Of a DNA stretch of 64,000 bases, positions 1-12,265 are shown piece after piece. The stretch comes from Trichopria drosophilae (lineage: Eukaryota; Arthropoda; Insecta; Hymenoptera; Diapriidae). The stretch covers positions 86,611,501-86,675,500 of the forward strand of contig CM059586.1 in NCBI GenBank assembly GCA_030407085.1, read 5' to 3'. Each line of letters begins with the position of its first letter. Within the stretch, counting starts at the first letter, position 1. Both the position numbers and the translations under genes were made by a program. Under the pieces are notes generated by a model, which worked only from the letters and a program-made list of their open reading frames with translations, had not been told where the DNA came from and did not search any database.

Positions 1-3000
1 TTTTCCCACTTCACATTATCTTCCGAAGGGAAAGCAAAAGACTCCATATGGATAATAAAGTTGTCGATTATCCGCCAACTTGGTTCAATCTGTCACATTG
101 AGTATTTAAATAATCAAGTTTTTACTATTAGTTATTTCTTACTTATTTCAGTATATATATATATTTATATATTTTATTATATATTTATTATAAAATGTTT
201 AAAAATTATTTTTGTTATCTATTTTTACGTTACCTTATCTGTAATATAATTTTGGATATAAGTAGCGAAGCCTTCGTTGAGCCACAAATAATTCCACCAT
301 TTCGCAGTTACCAAATTTCCAAACCAGTGATGAGCCAATTCGTGGGCAATTAAGGTGGTAATATCTTCTTTTGTGAATCTTCCTGTCTGGAGGGCACGTT
401 CCCTAAGTAAAATATATAAATGACCATGTATTTTGTAAAATCGTTACCAATGCGGAAAATAGTAAAAGTATTTATAATATGTCGGTAGTGGCATGGAAAA
501 ATTGTATTTAAATCGCTATTTTAAAAAAACGGCATAAGTCCACAAAAAATTGCTGTCTATTAATTAAATAAATACATTCTATGACAGGATATATTTATAC
601 ATCTCTTTTATAGAAATCAACCAACGGTTGCGTATAGGTTGTAGATTTACGGATTTCTCTTATCGATTCTTCCCGTCGAAAACGATAAAGTAATGTTTTT
701 CCATAAACTTTTGAAGTAATATTACGTTTAATTATAAAATAAACATTCTCGAAGAAATACTTAATAGTTACAAGACATTCGCTGCAGTTTAAATTACTAA
801 GTGGATTTTTGAATATCGTAATTTTGGAAAAAAACAGCGTACCATATGCCATTTTTCTAGATTGAAATGTTACAAAAATTGAGTATTTTATCATAGAATG
901 AAAATACTTCATAATAATAATATGGGGTGTGATTTTTTACTAAAGCGAAAATAATAATTTTTAGGTTCATGGTTTTACCGATTTAAGCTAAATAACACAA
1001 AATCGAGTACTCTCTATATTCCTTGGAGTGAAAATTGATCCACTCTTTCATTAAGAGCGAAACTTGCACTTTATTGAGAGTAATATTTCACTCTTGTGGG
1101 AATGTGTTTTTTTTTATTCTTGTTGCGGAAAGAAATGTCACTATTCATAGAACTTTTCACTCTTAATAAAAGAGTGGCTCTGAGCTAAGCTAAGACCATG
1201 CTTAGATAATTATTTGTTTACAGTTGATATATATTTTGCTTAATGTTGCCGAAATGAATATTTACTTACCTTTCATTTTTTACACACTATTTTTATCATA
1301 GTTCTGTAACCCATTACATACTCCTGTATCCTAATCATACATTATTTCCCGGTACTTAATATTAGTAGTAGTGTGTACTAATCTTTCATTTTTTTTTATT
1401 GTACTGATTTTCTATAAGCGTAACTCAGTCAAATTGAGGTAAAAGAACAATAATCGACTGTGAGAGTTCGACCATGAGCCATTAAAACCATCATGTATAA
1501 TTATAACGTTCGAAATTAACTAGAACCTCAATTGGAAGAAATAAGCAACTATTTGACCTAGTAAAAAAACCTTGAATTCTATTCTTTATTACATATTTTC
1601 AAAGTGTGACGGGTAATATGCCTGCTCCTACCATTCATGATAAGTAGATAAATGAGCGTCCCTTGATTTTTATGACAACGTTTAATTGGTAAGTAACAAT
1701 TTAAAAATTCACAATCTTGCATGTCAATTTGTAGAAATGGAATAGAATTTACGTTGATTTAATAAGTTAAATTAAACAGTTCTTGCAACAATTTTTTTAT
1801 GCTAATTTAAATATGACTTTTCGGAAGTAGTCCGCCGTAAGAATAGGGATTTACGCTAAAAGACGTGAATTACAAAATTTCTGAATCAATTTTACAAAAT
1901 TCGAACTATGTATGGGTAATTCTACTACATAAATTTTACAAATGCCAAAGAAGTTAATTAAGAATTGACCGAGAGTTATTGGAAATAATTAAAAATCACC
2001 TATTTCCAATAATTCTCATGCAATTCCTAATTAATTTCTTTGACATTTGTAATTGGCCTCATATAGTAATTAGAATGATAGAGTCCTTACAGCGTCTTAA
2101 TTTTGACAAATTGATTCAGACTATAATTGACTCCAACTATATTTATAATTGATTTCACTTCTTTACGGTCATAACCGCAATTATTAAAAATCCGTTGACG
2201 ACATATTGGAACACTTTGAGTAGTTAAAAAGAAGTCAAATTTACTAAACATTCTTTCAGTGTAACTGACATTATTTTTGTATCAAGGGCGTCAAATGGAG
2301 CTTTACGCCTCGACTATAGAATCCGAGAATCGGCAAAGCCGGCTCGAGGTTCATGAGAGTGAAAATTCTAAGCCTGAGATTCAAACATTGTTTTTTTATG
2401 TAGTGATCGTAAAATGACCTTATTATATTAATAACCGGTTTATGTCTACTACATAAAAAAGGGAGTATTAAGAGAAGCTAGTAACAATGTCCAAACACCC
2501 CATGCCAATAAGAGGAAATCGAATAACTCTTTATATAAAAATATACAAAACGAAATAAGTTTCCGTCGAGGATATTCATTTTTTGTCCGATTACCTAACC
2601 TAACCTAACCAAATCTAAAATAACATAACCTGACATAACCTGACCTAACCTAACCTAACCAAACCTAAAATAACATAACCTGACCTAACCTAACCTAACC
2701 TTTTTTTTTTTTTTTTTTAAAGAGGGGGAAATCCGTTATGGACCCCCAGGGTTAGAGGCGCAGTAGGTAGCCCACGCGCGTCTTCCCCCGGGGAGTGTCG
2801 GACTCGCACCAACTAAAACCCCCTCCCCCAGCCAGATAACTCATCACCCCGGAACCTGCATAATGCATTACTTCGGGATGATGACTGGCTCAGCCTCATC
2901 TCAGGCTCGCTTCGACTTCGTCACTCTCTGCGTTTGCTACTGCGCGTAGCCTCTGTGCCTCCTCTTTCTTTTTTAGAACGGTCGCCGCATATTCGCTTAC

Positions 3001-6000
3001 CGCCCTCCACGAGGCCTCCCCGCTCAGCATCACCTCACCCAGGTTGTCTGCCGTCAGTTCAACCCGGGCCGCCTGCTCCATTCTTCCTCTTTCCTCAGTC
3101 CACGCCGGGCATCTGAACAGCGTGTGCTCAGCATCGTCCTCTTCTAGCCCACAGTGCTTACACAGACTACTTGTCTCCTTCCCTATCCTCATCAGATACG
3201 CCTGGAATGATCCATGCCCTGTTAGTACCTGAGTCAGGTGGTAGCTTACATCGCCGTGCCCTCTTCTGGACCATTCTTCTACCTTTGGGATGATTCGTCG
3301 CGTCCATCGGCCCTTTACACTCTTTTCCCACTCCTCTTGCCACTCCGCGTACATACGCCTCTCCGTTGATACGGTGGGTTCGCCTTCTGGCCCCGTGGTT
3401 TCTCCGCTCTCTCCTGCGCGTTTCTTCCTCGCTTCATAATCACCTTTTCTCTTTGCTGCCAGAAGATGAATCGGTGGAATTCCCGCCAGCACATGCGCCG
3501 CTTCTTGGGAAACCGTGCGATATGCGCTTATTACCCGAAGTGCGCTTCGACGATGTACCGCAGCCATGATGTTCCTGGCCTTGATACTTTGAAGCGCCTC
3601 CTCCCATATTGGCGCTGCGTATAGCAGGACCGACTGAACTACTGTAGACAGCAAAGCACGTCTCCTCGGTTTAGGTCCGCCGATGTTGCTCATTAGCCTG
3701 GCCAATGCTGCTTCGATCACGGAGGCTCTGCCCGCAGCCCTCGCAATATGGCTGGAGTAGCTAAGTCGCCGGTCCAGGTTTACGCCTAAGTATTTAATAA
3801 CTCGCGCAACTGAGAGTTGTACCCCCTCCATCATGATGATGGGTTCCTGGAACGCCCTGCGTCTCGTAACTAAGAGGCACTCCGTCTTTTGGGCCGCAAC
3901 CTCAAGCCCCATCCCACGCATCCACAGGCTTACTCTTCTCGCGGCTTCATTAGAAATGGTTTCCAGTTCCATGATGGTCCTGGATCTGGCGACGATGGCA
4001 ATGTCATCGGCAAAAGCTACCATTTCAGTCGCTTCCGGCATTTCCTCTCGGAGTAATCCGTCCTATAGGACATTCCACAGGAATGGGCCCAGGACCGATC
4101 CCTGCGGAACTCCGGCCGTGATCTGCCGGCTGTTTTCGACGCCATGCCCTCCTTCATATAAAGCAACTCTGTCAGAGAGGTAGCTCCCCATCTCCAATGC
4201 CCACAAGATGTCTGCCCATCGTACCGAGTTGAATGCATTCCTGACGTCCACCGTGATTACGACACAGAAGTCGGCATATCGTCCCTTACCTTTGCCTGCT
4301 GCTTCGGCAATGTTGAGCACATGCCTGATGGCATCGACAGTGGATCTGCCTTTCTGGAACCCGTACTGATTCAGGGTGAATCCACCACTCGCATCCCATG
4401 CTGTCTGCAGCCTATTCAGTATCAGGATCTCCAGAAGCTTTCCGTCCACGTCCATCATGCATAGAGGCCTGTATGACGAGGGCACTCCAGCTGGCTTTCC
4501 AGGTTTCGGTATCAAGACCAACCTCTGCCTCTTCCACCTTACCGGAAATTGCCCTTCGCTGATGCAAGCATTATAGGCATCCAGCAGGATGGTCGGTGTT
4601 GCCGCTGCAGTTATTTTCAGTGCCTCGCTAGGCACCCAATTTGGGCCCGGCGCTTTACCCATGCGAAGTTTTTCCACCGCCGCCTTTAGTTCAGTCTCCG
4701 TGAACGGTGGTGGTTCCTGCTGGATGTCGTCACCATCCCCCTCGCTCTGGGTCCGTGTTCTTAGTTCATGTGTTGGGAAGAGGGTATCTACCACGCTCTT
4801 CACAAACACAGGATCCCCCAGTTCGACCGGTCGCTGTAGGCCGCCAAGTTTGCCCATAACAAGCATGTATGGTTTCCCCCAAATGTCCTTATCAGCTTCC
4901 TCTTTTAGCCGCTTCCAGCATTCACCTTTGCTGTTGCGAATTTCCAGAACAAATCTTCTCCTGGCTTCCCTGTACTCAGCAACTCGACGTTCATGTGCCT
5001 CTGTGCCCCTAGCACGCTGCTGCCGTCTTCTTGCTGCCAGGCAGATTTTTCTCGCCTCCGCAATCCTCTGGTTCCACCAGTACGTGGGTGTTCTGTGTAG
5101 CCTGCCCTTCCTAGGCATTGCCGCATCGCAGGCTCTACTCAAGGTCTTGGCTAATCTGTCTGCCTTGCCTTCAGCGGCTATTTTCGCACTTCGTCCCCAA
5201 GCCTCCTGTAGTAACTGGACCTCCGTCTCCACTTTGATGTAAGCTTCCAGTTTGTTCCTGTCCAGTTTTGCCACCGTCCACCCTTTCCTTGCGGCAGGTC
5301 GAGGTTGATTACGTATTCCTCCCACCTTGAAAATGATGTAACGGTGGTCACTGAGGGTCTCCTCCTCGAGTACTGTCCATTCCTCTACTCGTCCTGATAG
5401 GCTCTCCGTCGCTAGCGTTACGTCCGGAAACGAGGTTCCTCCCCCTTGCCGTCGCTCAAATGTCGGTTTGGCACCACGGTTGAGTACAAGCAGCCTCTGC
5501 CGTGCCGCGAGGTCCAAGAGCCGCCTCCCCCTTTCGTCCTCACCGGTGACTCCACCACTCCATTGCGATGATCTGCTATTGAAGTCTCCGGCAATTATGG
5601 CTCGCCTATGCCTTCCCTTATACTGTCTTCGAGATCATCGAGAGAAAGCTGGTACTCCTCATTACTAGTATTAGGCGAGAAGTAGCAAGAGTAAATGCGT
5701 ATATTCTTTACTCGAGCCCACGCATATCCCCTATTACCACTCTTCATCTCCTGCATAGTAAGGCCGTTGCGGACGCATATTGCTGCTGTTCCACTTGCGT
5801 CGCTAACCCACGAAGAACCTTTCAGGTTCTGATGTTGCTCTGAGAAAAGCAGGATGTCGACGCCTCTCTCAGTCGCCAAGTGCAGCGCGAGGTCCTGAGC
5901 CGCTGCGCAATGGTTCAAATTTACCTGTAGGAGGGTCAGAGTTGAGTCCCTCTCTTCTCTCTCAGGTACGCCGCACATCTTCCGCTCCCCGGGTAGTGGT

Positions 6001-9000
6001 CTCTTTCTTGAAACCCCAGGTCCTAACCTAACCTAACCTAACCTAACCTAACCTAACCTATCTTACTAATCCTTTATACTAATTTAATGGGATATCTTCG
6101 TTGATAAGTGCATAATGTTCATTAAATTCGTTAATAAAAATTGTTATCATTCATTTGCATTATTGACATTATAGCTGGTTTTACTGTCTAAATAGTAGGG
6201 TCTGGCACAACTACGTTTTTAGTTGGTTATATATGGTTGTACTTTCTAAATAGGTTAGATTTGGCTACTTAATTTGTCAATGTCATTATATAGGTAGTAA
6301 AATTAACAAAAAGCGATGGCTGTTTCTTATTTTTTTCATGAGTTCCAGTAATTGTAATAAGACTTTCAAGTTAATACAACCAGAAAGTTCACTTCGTAAC
6401 GGTCTCATGTTCAGGGATATTTATTAATTTAATTAATTACTGTGATAATTCCATGAATTTAAATATTACGTGGGTTCAATTATAAGTCACTTTGAACTTT
6501 CATCTGGAAAGTGAATGTTTAGTGATGAAACCTTTTTGGATGAACTTGAGAGTCCTAAAATTTTGCGACCCAGGTTCAGTTGTACATTTTTTAGCATCAT
6601 AAAAAACGTAACAAATTTTTTTGTAATTTCTCGGCTTCTATTAAAGATATTTTATCGTAACAGTCTTCATTTTCAAGCTTTTTTCATTTATTAAAAATTA
6701 TCCCGATGGACAATTTTGATTCAATCAACAGTTTGCGATTTATCAAAAAAACTGTTTAAAATATTTAATAAAAACGTTGTTCTCACTTACTGTTCAATAC
6801 TCAAATACAAAGATTATTTCAACGAAACGTGAAATTATCCACAATTTCAACCATCATTGATTGGCGTGGGTTGACCCCTTTTTGCCCAAAATGAAAGAAG
6901 GAATATTTTATTTGTTTAATTTTTGGAAAGTACCTTTCCGACTATTTTGAAGTATGTTCTATCGATTCCCTTCCAGAAAATTGCGAAAAAACTACTACGA
7001 TCCCTCTGTTTCAAGGAATTACTCATTTTGGAAAAGGTTGCGGCCATTTTGAATCGGTCATTGCTTCTAAAAAATATTCTATTAGTATATTATTTACGTT
7101 TAACAATCGGGATCACTTTTTATATATGCATTTCATTGATTATAATTCGTTTCGATGGAGAAAATCGTGAAAAATAAAAATAAATGAACAAAAAACGAGG
7201 CATTTTTTTTATTTTGCAAAATGTTTGCAGAAATAGTCTTTTTTGGCAATTTTCTCGACGGGAATCGATAAAGCACACTTGAAAATAGTCGGAAATATAT
7301 TTTCCAAAATTAAAAAACCATTCATTCTACTGCAGAAACCGATCCGATGTTAACGTATCTGCTTCTCTCATTTTGGGCAAAAAGGGTTAAAGTAGACTTC
7401 GTTGCACCAGCAACAAATTTGAAATTCTTTGCAACAGTGGGAAATTTTGGAAAAGGTTACGTAATATCCCACAAAAAAATTCGCCAAAATCGATGCGACT
7501 AGACAGAAATTCGAGATACCCTTAGACAGAGAAAAAATATTTATACTGTTGTTGACCTTGAAAATCTACAAAGAAGACCATTTTTTATGAATTGGAAAAT
7601 TTTGATATAAGGATCAAGCAGATCAAAACAAAGGAGACTCGGTAACTAATGGTTTCTTGGGTATCTGTGTCTTACATCTTTAGTTTCATCGCCAACTCGT
7701 AAGACCTGAGTTTGGGTGCAGCCACATTGGGTCTGCCCAATTGAATTTCGAAAATCTGACACAATATTCATATCCATTGATCCTATCAAACCCCTAAATG
7801 GACATTTGGCTGAAGAGTTGGTCTGCCATATTCGGTGCGCCATTTTAAATGTTGAATATATAAGACATCAGATTCGTAATCAGCAACCGAAAAACTATTA
7901 GTTACCAAGATTAGTCACACCATTCATAAAAATGATGTTCTTTGTTTATTTTCGAGGTCTACAATTTATGATAAATATTTCTCAATGTTTTTCCTGTCCT
8001 TTGTGTACAATTTAGTATAATGAATTTCGTTTTACTCCCATCGATTTTTATCAATTCTATCATGAGATATTAGTTTTTGATACTACCTTTTCAAATCGTC
8101 CCATTGGAAGCATTGATCTAATAGTTTCTCTAAATATGAGCTGCAACAGTTTGTAGTAATTCTATTTTAATCCTCCTGTGCACCAGTTTTTCTTTTCCCA
8201 TAAGGGAACAACGTAGTTTGGTCGAATATACTCGTCCTGGCGAACAAGGGGGTTAAATATAAAATAATGGTTCATGCGCAATGCATCAAAATATAGTGTT
8301 CTACAACCTTTGTTTAAATAAACTTTGTAACGGGTATTAAAGATTAAGCTAAAATTAAATCTTGATTATATATTTTTAACATTTTTTTAGATAAGACGAA
8401 AATTATTAATCAAATCACTATCGACTAAGTTTGTGGGGCTAAAAATACGCAGTGAAAATATTGGTTACATACTTCAAGTTAAGTTTTTTAGGCCTGCTAA
8501 GTCCCTTTTCAAAGTTTTTATCCCTAAATATTCACTTTCCTAATTAGGAATATTATTTCGTTAAAATGGCCGAACTGCGATGTGCTGGATTTCGTAACTA
8601 ATCTATACTATTTATATCAATACAAATATATTTTTATAACTTGGACTGCCGCTAATAGTAATTTCGCTCAGATTTTGAATATGAAAAAAGTTAACATTAC
8701 TAAAATGTTTATAATATTTTCTATTGGGATTGAAAAAGTGCAACAATTTAAAGTAAAGTGCACAAACATTCTAATCATTTTTAACCAAAAATATGGCATA
8801 ATGGTCTAAGTGTGTCGTTAAATCACCATCGGAGATAATAACATTTTGTTCAATAATACTTACTTGTAAAATACTAATCCCCAATTTTCCATAGCTCCAT
8901 CGAAAAAAGAGGGTAGCGCAACCTGATCGACTTTTGGTATGCCATTAGAAATTCCGGTGTATTCTTCGAGAAGTTTCCAAACTTTCTGCCCAACATCACG

Positions 9001-9812
9001 AACGTATTCCGCTTTCTGCATAAATTCTGGGCGGCCCCAAACGGTCATGTTTCCAGCTTTGTTAGACAGGTGATCGAATTTTGATATTAAAACAGCAACT
9101 AAATAAGTAGACATAACTGGAGTTCTTTCGAAAACCGTTGATGTCAAACTTCCGGTTGTTGTTTCTGTTTTTATTGGCATGTTTGACTTTGCCGAAAATT
9201 CTTTGTCATGTATAACGGTAATGTCAAAGGTCGTTTTAAATCCTGGATTGTCGAAACATGGGAACATTCGTCTGGCCCCGGAAAATTGAAATTGCGTAGC
9301 AGCAAACGGTCTGTATAAAACGGTATTTTATTAACAATATTTCAAACAACTTATTGTTTTAACTATGATATTAGAGGTAAAAAATATACGTACACATCCT
9401 GGTTCTTGGAGGTGTAATGTTTCAGGAAAAATCCATTAATTTCTTTACTAAATTTACCTTGGAATCTCATAGATAGTCTATATGTACCATAAATCGTATT
9501 CTCAAATACGATTATATAAAAGTTTGGTGTTGTTTCAACCAATACTTTTTTCACAGGTATATTACGTACCCCATCTGTCAACGTAATTGTTTTTGAATAA
9601 ATATTTAGATCTTCTGCATGTAAAGTTATGCTTGTTGAAGGTTTTAGAACTTTCAAGTCGATCTTTACTAATCCTTCATAACTGCTCTGATGCAAGTCAG
9701 CTTTTATTGTTAAATTGTAATTTATTGGTGTAATATGCAAAGGCAAACGGTCATCGTCTGCCGTTGCAAAAGTAAAACATCCAAAAATCAGAAGAAGGAG
9801 TAACTTGGCCAT
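1..9812 (-). CDS. Secreted M1-family aminopeptidase N-like, gene A (5' part; continues beyond window)
   Basis: Zinc exopeptidase that removes N-terminal residues from peptides. Four exons are visible: 9812-9394, 9310-8864, 402-234 and 89-1 (cut by the window edge). Splice phases agree (2, 2, 0) and exon lengths 419, 447 and 169 nt match gene B exactly. The start is the ATG at 9812 because it opens a signal peptide ([18 protein letters not shown]); an upstream in-frame Met would bury it. Residues 278-282 are the exopeptidase motif GAMEN. Exon 3 carries HELAH (309-313) with the third zinc ligand in WLNEGFA 18 residues later. Exon 4 begins [11 protein letters not shown]. Intron 2 is about 8.5 kb because it holds a telomere-type LINE and a TTAA foldback. 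Gene A lies downstream of gene B on the same strand, and the two share about 1 kb of 5' flank (9813 to about 10800 versus 23783 to about 24730). The 3' half is outside the window, so intactness is unproven. Confidence 0.88.
1037..1175. repeat. Small inverted repeat
   Basis: CACTCTTTCATTAAGAGCG on the left is matched in inverse by CACTCTTAATAAAAGAGTGG on the right, with a loop rich in the same motif. Confidence 0.55.
1881..2122. repeat. Foldback repeat in intron 2 of gene A
   Basis: Arms such as AAATGCCAAAGAAGTTAATT and the inverse AATTAATTTCTTTGACATTT enclose GGAAATAATTAAAAATCACC. Pairing extends outward imperfectly to about 1881 and 2122. No coding content was seen. Confidence 0.6.
2594..2700. 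repeat. Interstitial telomeric-type repeat (CCTAA and variants), left flank of LINE
   Basis: CCTAACCTAACCTAACC blocks alternate with a degenerate spacer (AAATCTAAAATAACATAACC), giving a higher-order unit of about 40-50 bp repeated twice, then a final pure run that abuts an 18-nt T run (2701-2718). CCTAA/TTAGG is the common insect telomere repeat. Position inside a gene intron means it is not a present chromosome end. Confidence 0.9.
2701..6021 (-). mobile_element. R1-clade non-LTR retrotransposon inserted in telomeric repeats (TRAS/SART-like), 5'-truncated
   Basis: GC-rich block unlike its AT-rich surroundings. On the minus strand it ends in an 18-nt poly(A) (2718-2701) followed directly by GGTTAGGTTAGG, and it starts right after a TTAGG run. 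It encodes only ORF2; no ORF1 is present, so it is 5'-truncated by roughly half. TRAS and SART families are known to insert specifically into TTAGG repeats; assignment here rests on location and protein type. Confidence 0.88.
2896..5978 (-). pseudogene. LINE ORF2 (endonuclease, reverse transcriptase, zinc knuckle) with one frameshift and one stop
   Basis: Read right to left. AP endonuclease N-terminus ([20 protein letters not shown]), then a frameshift near 5610 between SIREGI and [15 protein letters not shown], then the endonuclease end (LSDHRYIIF). The RT domain follows: [74 protein letters not shown], then an in-frame TAG (4065-4063), then the active site FADDIAIVA. The C-terminal [18 protein letters not shown] is the CCHC-like motif of the R1 clade. 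The stop at 2896 precedes a 3' UTR of about 180 bp. Only two lesions indicate a fairly recent insertion. The element sits in antisense of nothing: it has the same orientation as gene A, whose intron 2 contains it. Confidence 0.92.
6022..6060. repeat. Telomeric-type (CCTAA)n, right flank of LINE
   Basis: Almost eight perfect CCTAA units directly adjoin the 5' end of the minus-strand LINE (boundary at about 6021). Confidence 0.95.
6871..7390. mobile_element. TTAA-type foldback MITE (piggyBac-like ends), copy 1
   Basis: Left end TTGACCCCTTTTTGCCCAAA and right end, read in inverse, TTAACCCTTTTTGCCCAAAA. Arms pair for about 200 bp each, including GAAAGAAGG and TTTTGGAAA blocks. The TTAA target on the left has mutated to TTGA. 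It lies in intron 2 of gene A. Ends CCC..GGG next to TTAA are the hallmark of piggyBac-type transposition. Confidence 0.7.
7391..8863. other. Repeat-rich intronic DNA of gene A
   Basis: Contains dispersed-repeat fragments (for example AGATTCGTAATCAGC near 7871, and a short relative of the repeat end at 16118-16200 around 8168-8256, in opposite orientation). No exon was recognised. Confidence 0.5.
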
Positions 9813-10978
9813 CGTGAAGAGCGTATCGTCTAAAAATGTCAACAGGCAACGGCCAATTGTTATTTCATCATTAAAAAACAATTTTAAATACAATAGGAAC
9901 TATTTTTCAATCTATTTAATTGACAAATAGTATAATTTTCATATAGTATTTTAAATTTTATGTTAAATCGCCATCAATTACAACTATTGAAATCGGGCAC
10001 TTTATATTCTACTACCAGCGATTAGTAAAACAGGAATATGTCGCGATTTTCTTGAACGTTTTCAGCAGAAAGAAATATCATTAAAAAAAGTGATTGAAAT
10101 AAATTTAGTCAAAATATTTAAAAATATAAAAACCATAAAAAGTATCTAATTTGATTTGTACTAGTTAAAGTACTACTCATCATTCTGATAGATAAGATAT
10201 CTGACAAACATAAACCGAGAAACTTGGACAAAATATTGGACGGAAATAATTTAGAAAAAAGTCAGATAACAATTAAAAGGTATAAGACGAATTTATTGAC
10301 ATTTGCATCAAGTTTGCATCATACAAATGTTAAAATTTCGTAATAATAAAAAGGAAATAATAAAAATCTTAGTACTGACAAACAACACTAATAAACTATT
10401 GTTATAAAAACTTTGAATAACTATATATAATTAGTATATACAATATATGGTAGTACTACTATTACACTTGTCAAATAAATTGAAAACGATTGAAATTGAA
10501 AATTGTTAAAATATCTCTTAAACTAGACCAAAATTTACCCGATGCTGCTCTTTGCACGACTAAACTTTTACTGCAAATTTCGAAATTTTTGCTTCGATTA
10601 TAACCAACTTATACTAATTCGGCTGCCAAGTCTAATCGGTTAGATTATTCCATAAAAAGATTTGATAATAGACCAAGAGAATTCATTAGCAAGAAATAAA
10701 TAATTTTCGTGAAAATGATCGATACATGTATATTTCATCAATTGTGTGAATGTCAAAAGATAATACCATTAATGACTTTATAATCATGTTAGTAGACTAA
10801 ATAGTTACGCAAAAATTAAATAAATTCGAAAATCGTTATCCTAATTTCAAACAAATACAAAAGAAAACTGTATTACGATTAAAGACCATTAATAAATATT
10901 TTTTTACACATAATAAAAACAAGAGCGTTTCGTGAAAGAATCTATTGTAAAATAAGTCAAAGTCATAAAACAAGACAT
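9813..10978. other. 5' flank of gene A, duplicated upstream of gene B
   Basis: Blocks such as TTTTACTGCAAAT, CTTCGATTATAAC and ACCATTAATGACTTTATAAT recur in order upstream of gene B (24540-24730). This shows that the tandem duplication carried about 1 kb of upstream DNA and probably the promoter. No TATA box was confidently assigned. Confidence 0.6.
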
Positions 10979-12265
10979 TTAACCCATTAACGCCCAAATG
11001 CGCAGACAATTTACACCAACTTCAACGCTTATTTCCAATATGAAATAAATTTCGAAAAAATCAACCTTACCATTTTCGGGGTCGCTGTTTCGAGTGGTGA
11101 AGAGAAAATTGTCAAAAATTCAAAATTTATCTGATTTTAGCATATATAATAACAAAACAAGTTTTTTTCACGGCGCATTTCTTACAAATATCGAGTTTTC
11201 GATACAATATCGTGCTTTGAATGAGCTAAAATATATTAAAAGCGTGCACTCGATAGTTGTAATTAAAAGCTACACTGGTATATATTTTAAATTTTGCAAT
11301 GTTAAATCCAAAATGGCCACCGTAACAACGAATTTCTATTTAAAATTTAACAATTTTTTTATTCAAAACCTTACACTTTAGAGAAAAATTTTTAAGAAAA
11401 ATTTTGTTTTTCGAATGAGTCAAAGAATACCCTCGAATTTTTTCGAAATGTATTGTTGCAATTTTAAATTTTTCGAAAATTCGAAAAACCTAAATTTTGC
11501 AAAATGTTTGTTGAAAAATCTAAAAAAATTTTAGGGCTTTCTTCAACCAATTCTAAGATATTTTTGTTCTGTGCAAATTTTCTTTAAATTGTATACTTTT
11601 CCAGAAAAAAAAATTACTAAACTTTTCTAGATATCTAGACCAATAACTTATTTTCTTGATATTTATAGTCTTTAGAGAAAATTTCCACAGAACAAAAATG
11701 TCTTAGAATTGTTTGAAGAAACCTTAAAATTTGTTTAGATATTTCAACTGACATTTTACAAAATTTAGGTTTTTCAAATTTTCGAAAAATTTAAAATTGT
11801 AACAGTACATTTCGAAAAAATTGGAGGGTATTCTTTGACTCTCTCTAAAACAAAATTGTCCTTAGACATTTTTCGCTAAAGTGTATGGTTTTGAAGGAAA
11901 AAATTGTTCAATTTTAAATAGAATTTCGTTGCTGCGGTGGCCATTTTGGATTTAAGATCGCAAAATTTAAAATATATACCAGTGTAATTTTCAAGTACAA
12001 CTATCGAGTGCACGATTCTAATATATTTTAGCTCTTTCAAAGCACGATATTGTATCGAAAACTCGATATTTGTAAGAAATGCGCCCTGAAAAAAACCTGA
12101 AAAAATCATAAATAAATTTTTATAATTTTTTCTTCACCACTCGAAAGAGCGACCCGAAAATGGTAGAATCTCGTAAGTTTGATTTTTTTCGACATTTATT
12201 TCTTACTGGAAATAAGCGTTGAAGTTGGTGTAAATTTTCTCTGCATTTGGGCGTTAATGGGTTAA
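10979..12265. mobile_element. TTAA-type foldback MITE (piggyBac-like ends), copy 2
   Basis: Begins TTAACCCATTAACGCCCAAA and ends with its inverse, each bearing TTAA. Arms of about 500 bp are near-complementary, so the same peptide (GAFLTNIEFSIQYRAL) can be read from both strands at about 11160-11380 and 12100-11880. These open frames are palindrome artefacts, not genes. Confidence 0.85.

Larger units (their letters stand above)
403..2593. other. AT-rich intronic DNA of gene A
   Basis: Apart from the two inverted repeats noted, I see no exon, RNA gene or recognisable element here. Confidence 0.6.

Noticed and set aside
2934..5668. Several plus-strand open frames of 60-217 codons
   Set aside because: They are antisense shadows of the GC-rich LINE ORF2 and show no domain.
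11094..12109. Matching open frames on opposite strands
   Set aside because: They arise from the two arms of one foldback element; identical peptides on both strands reflect symmetry, not genes.
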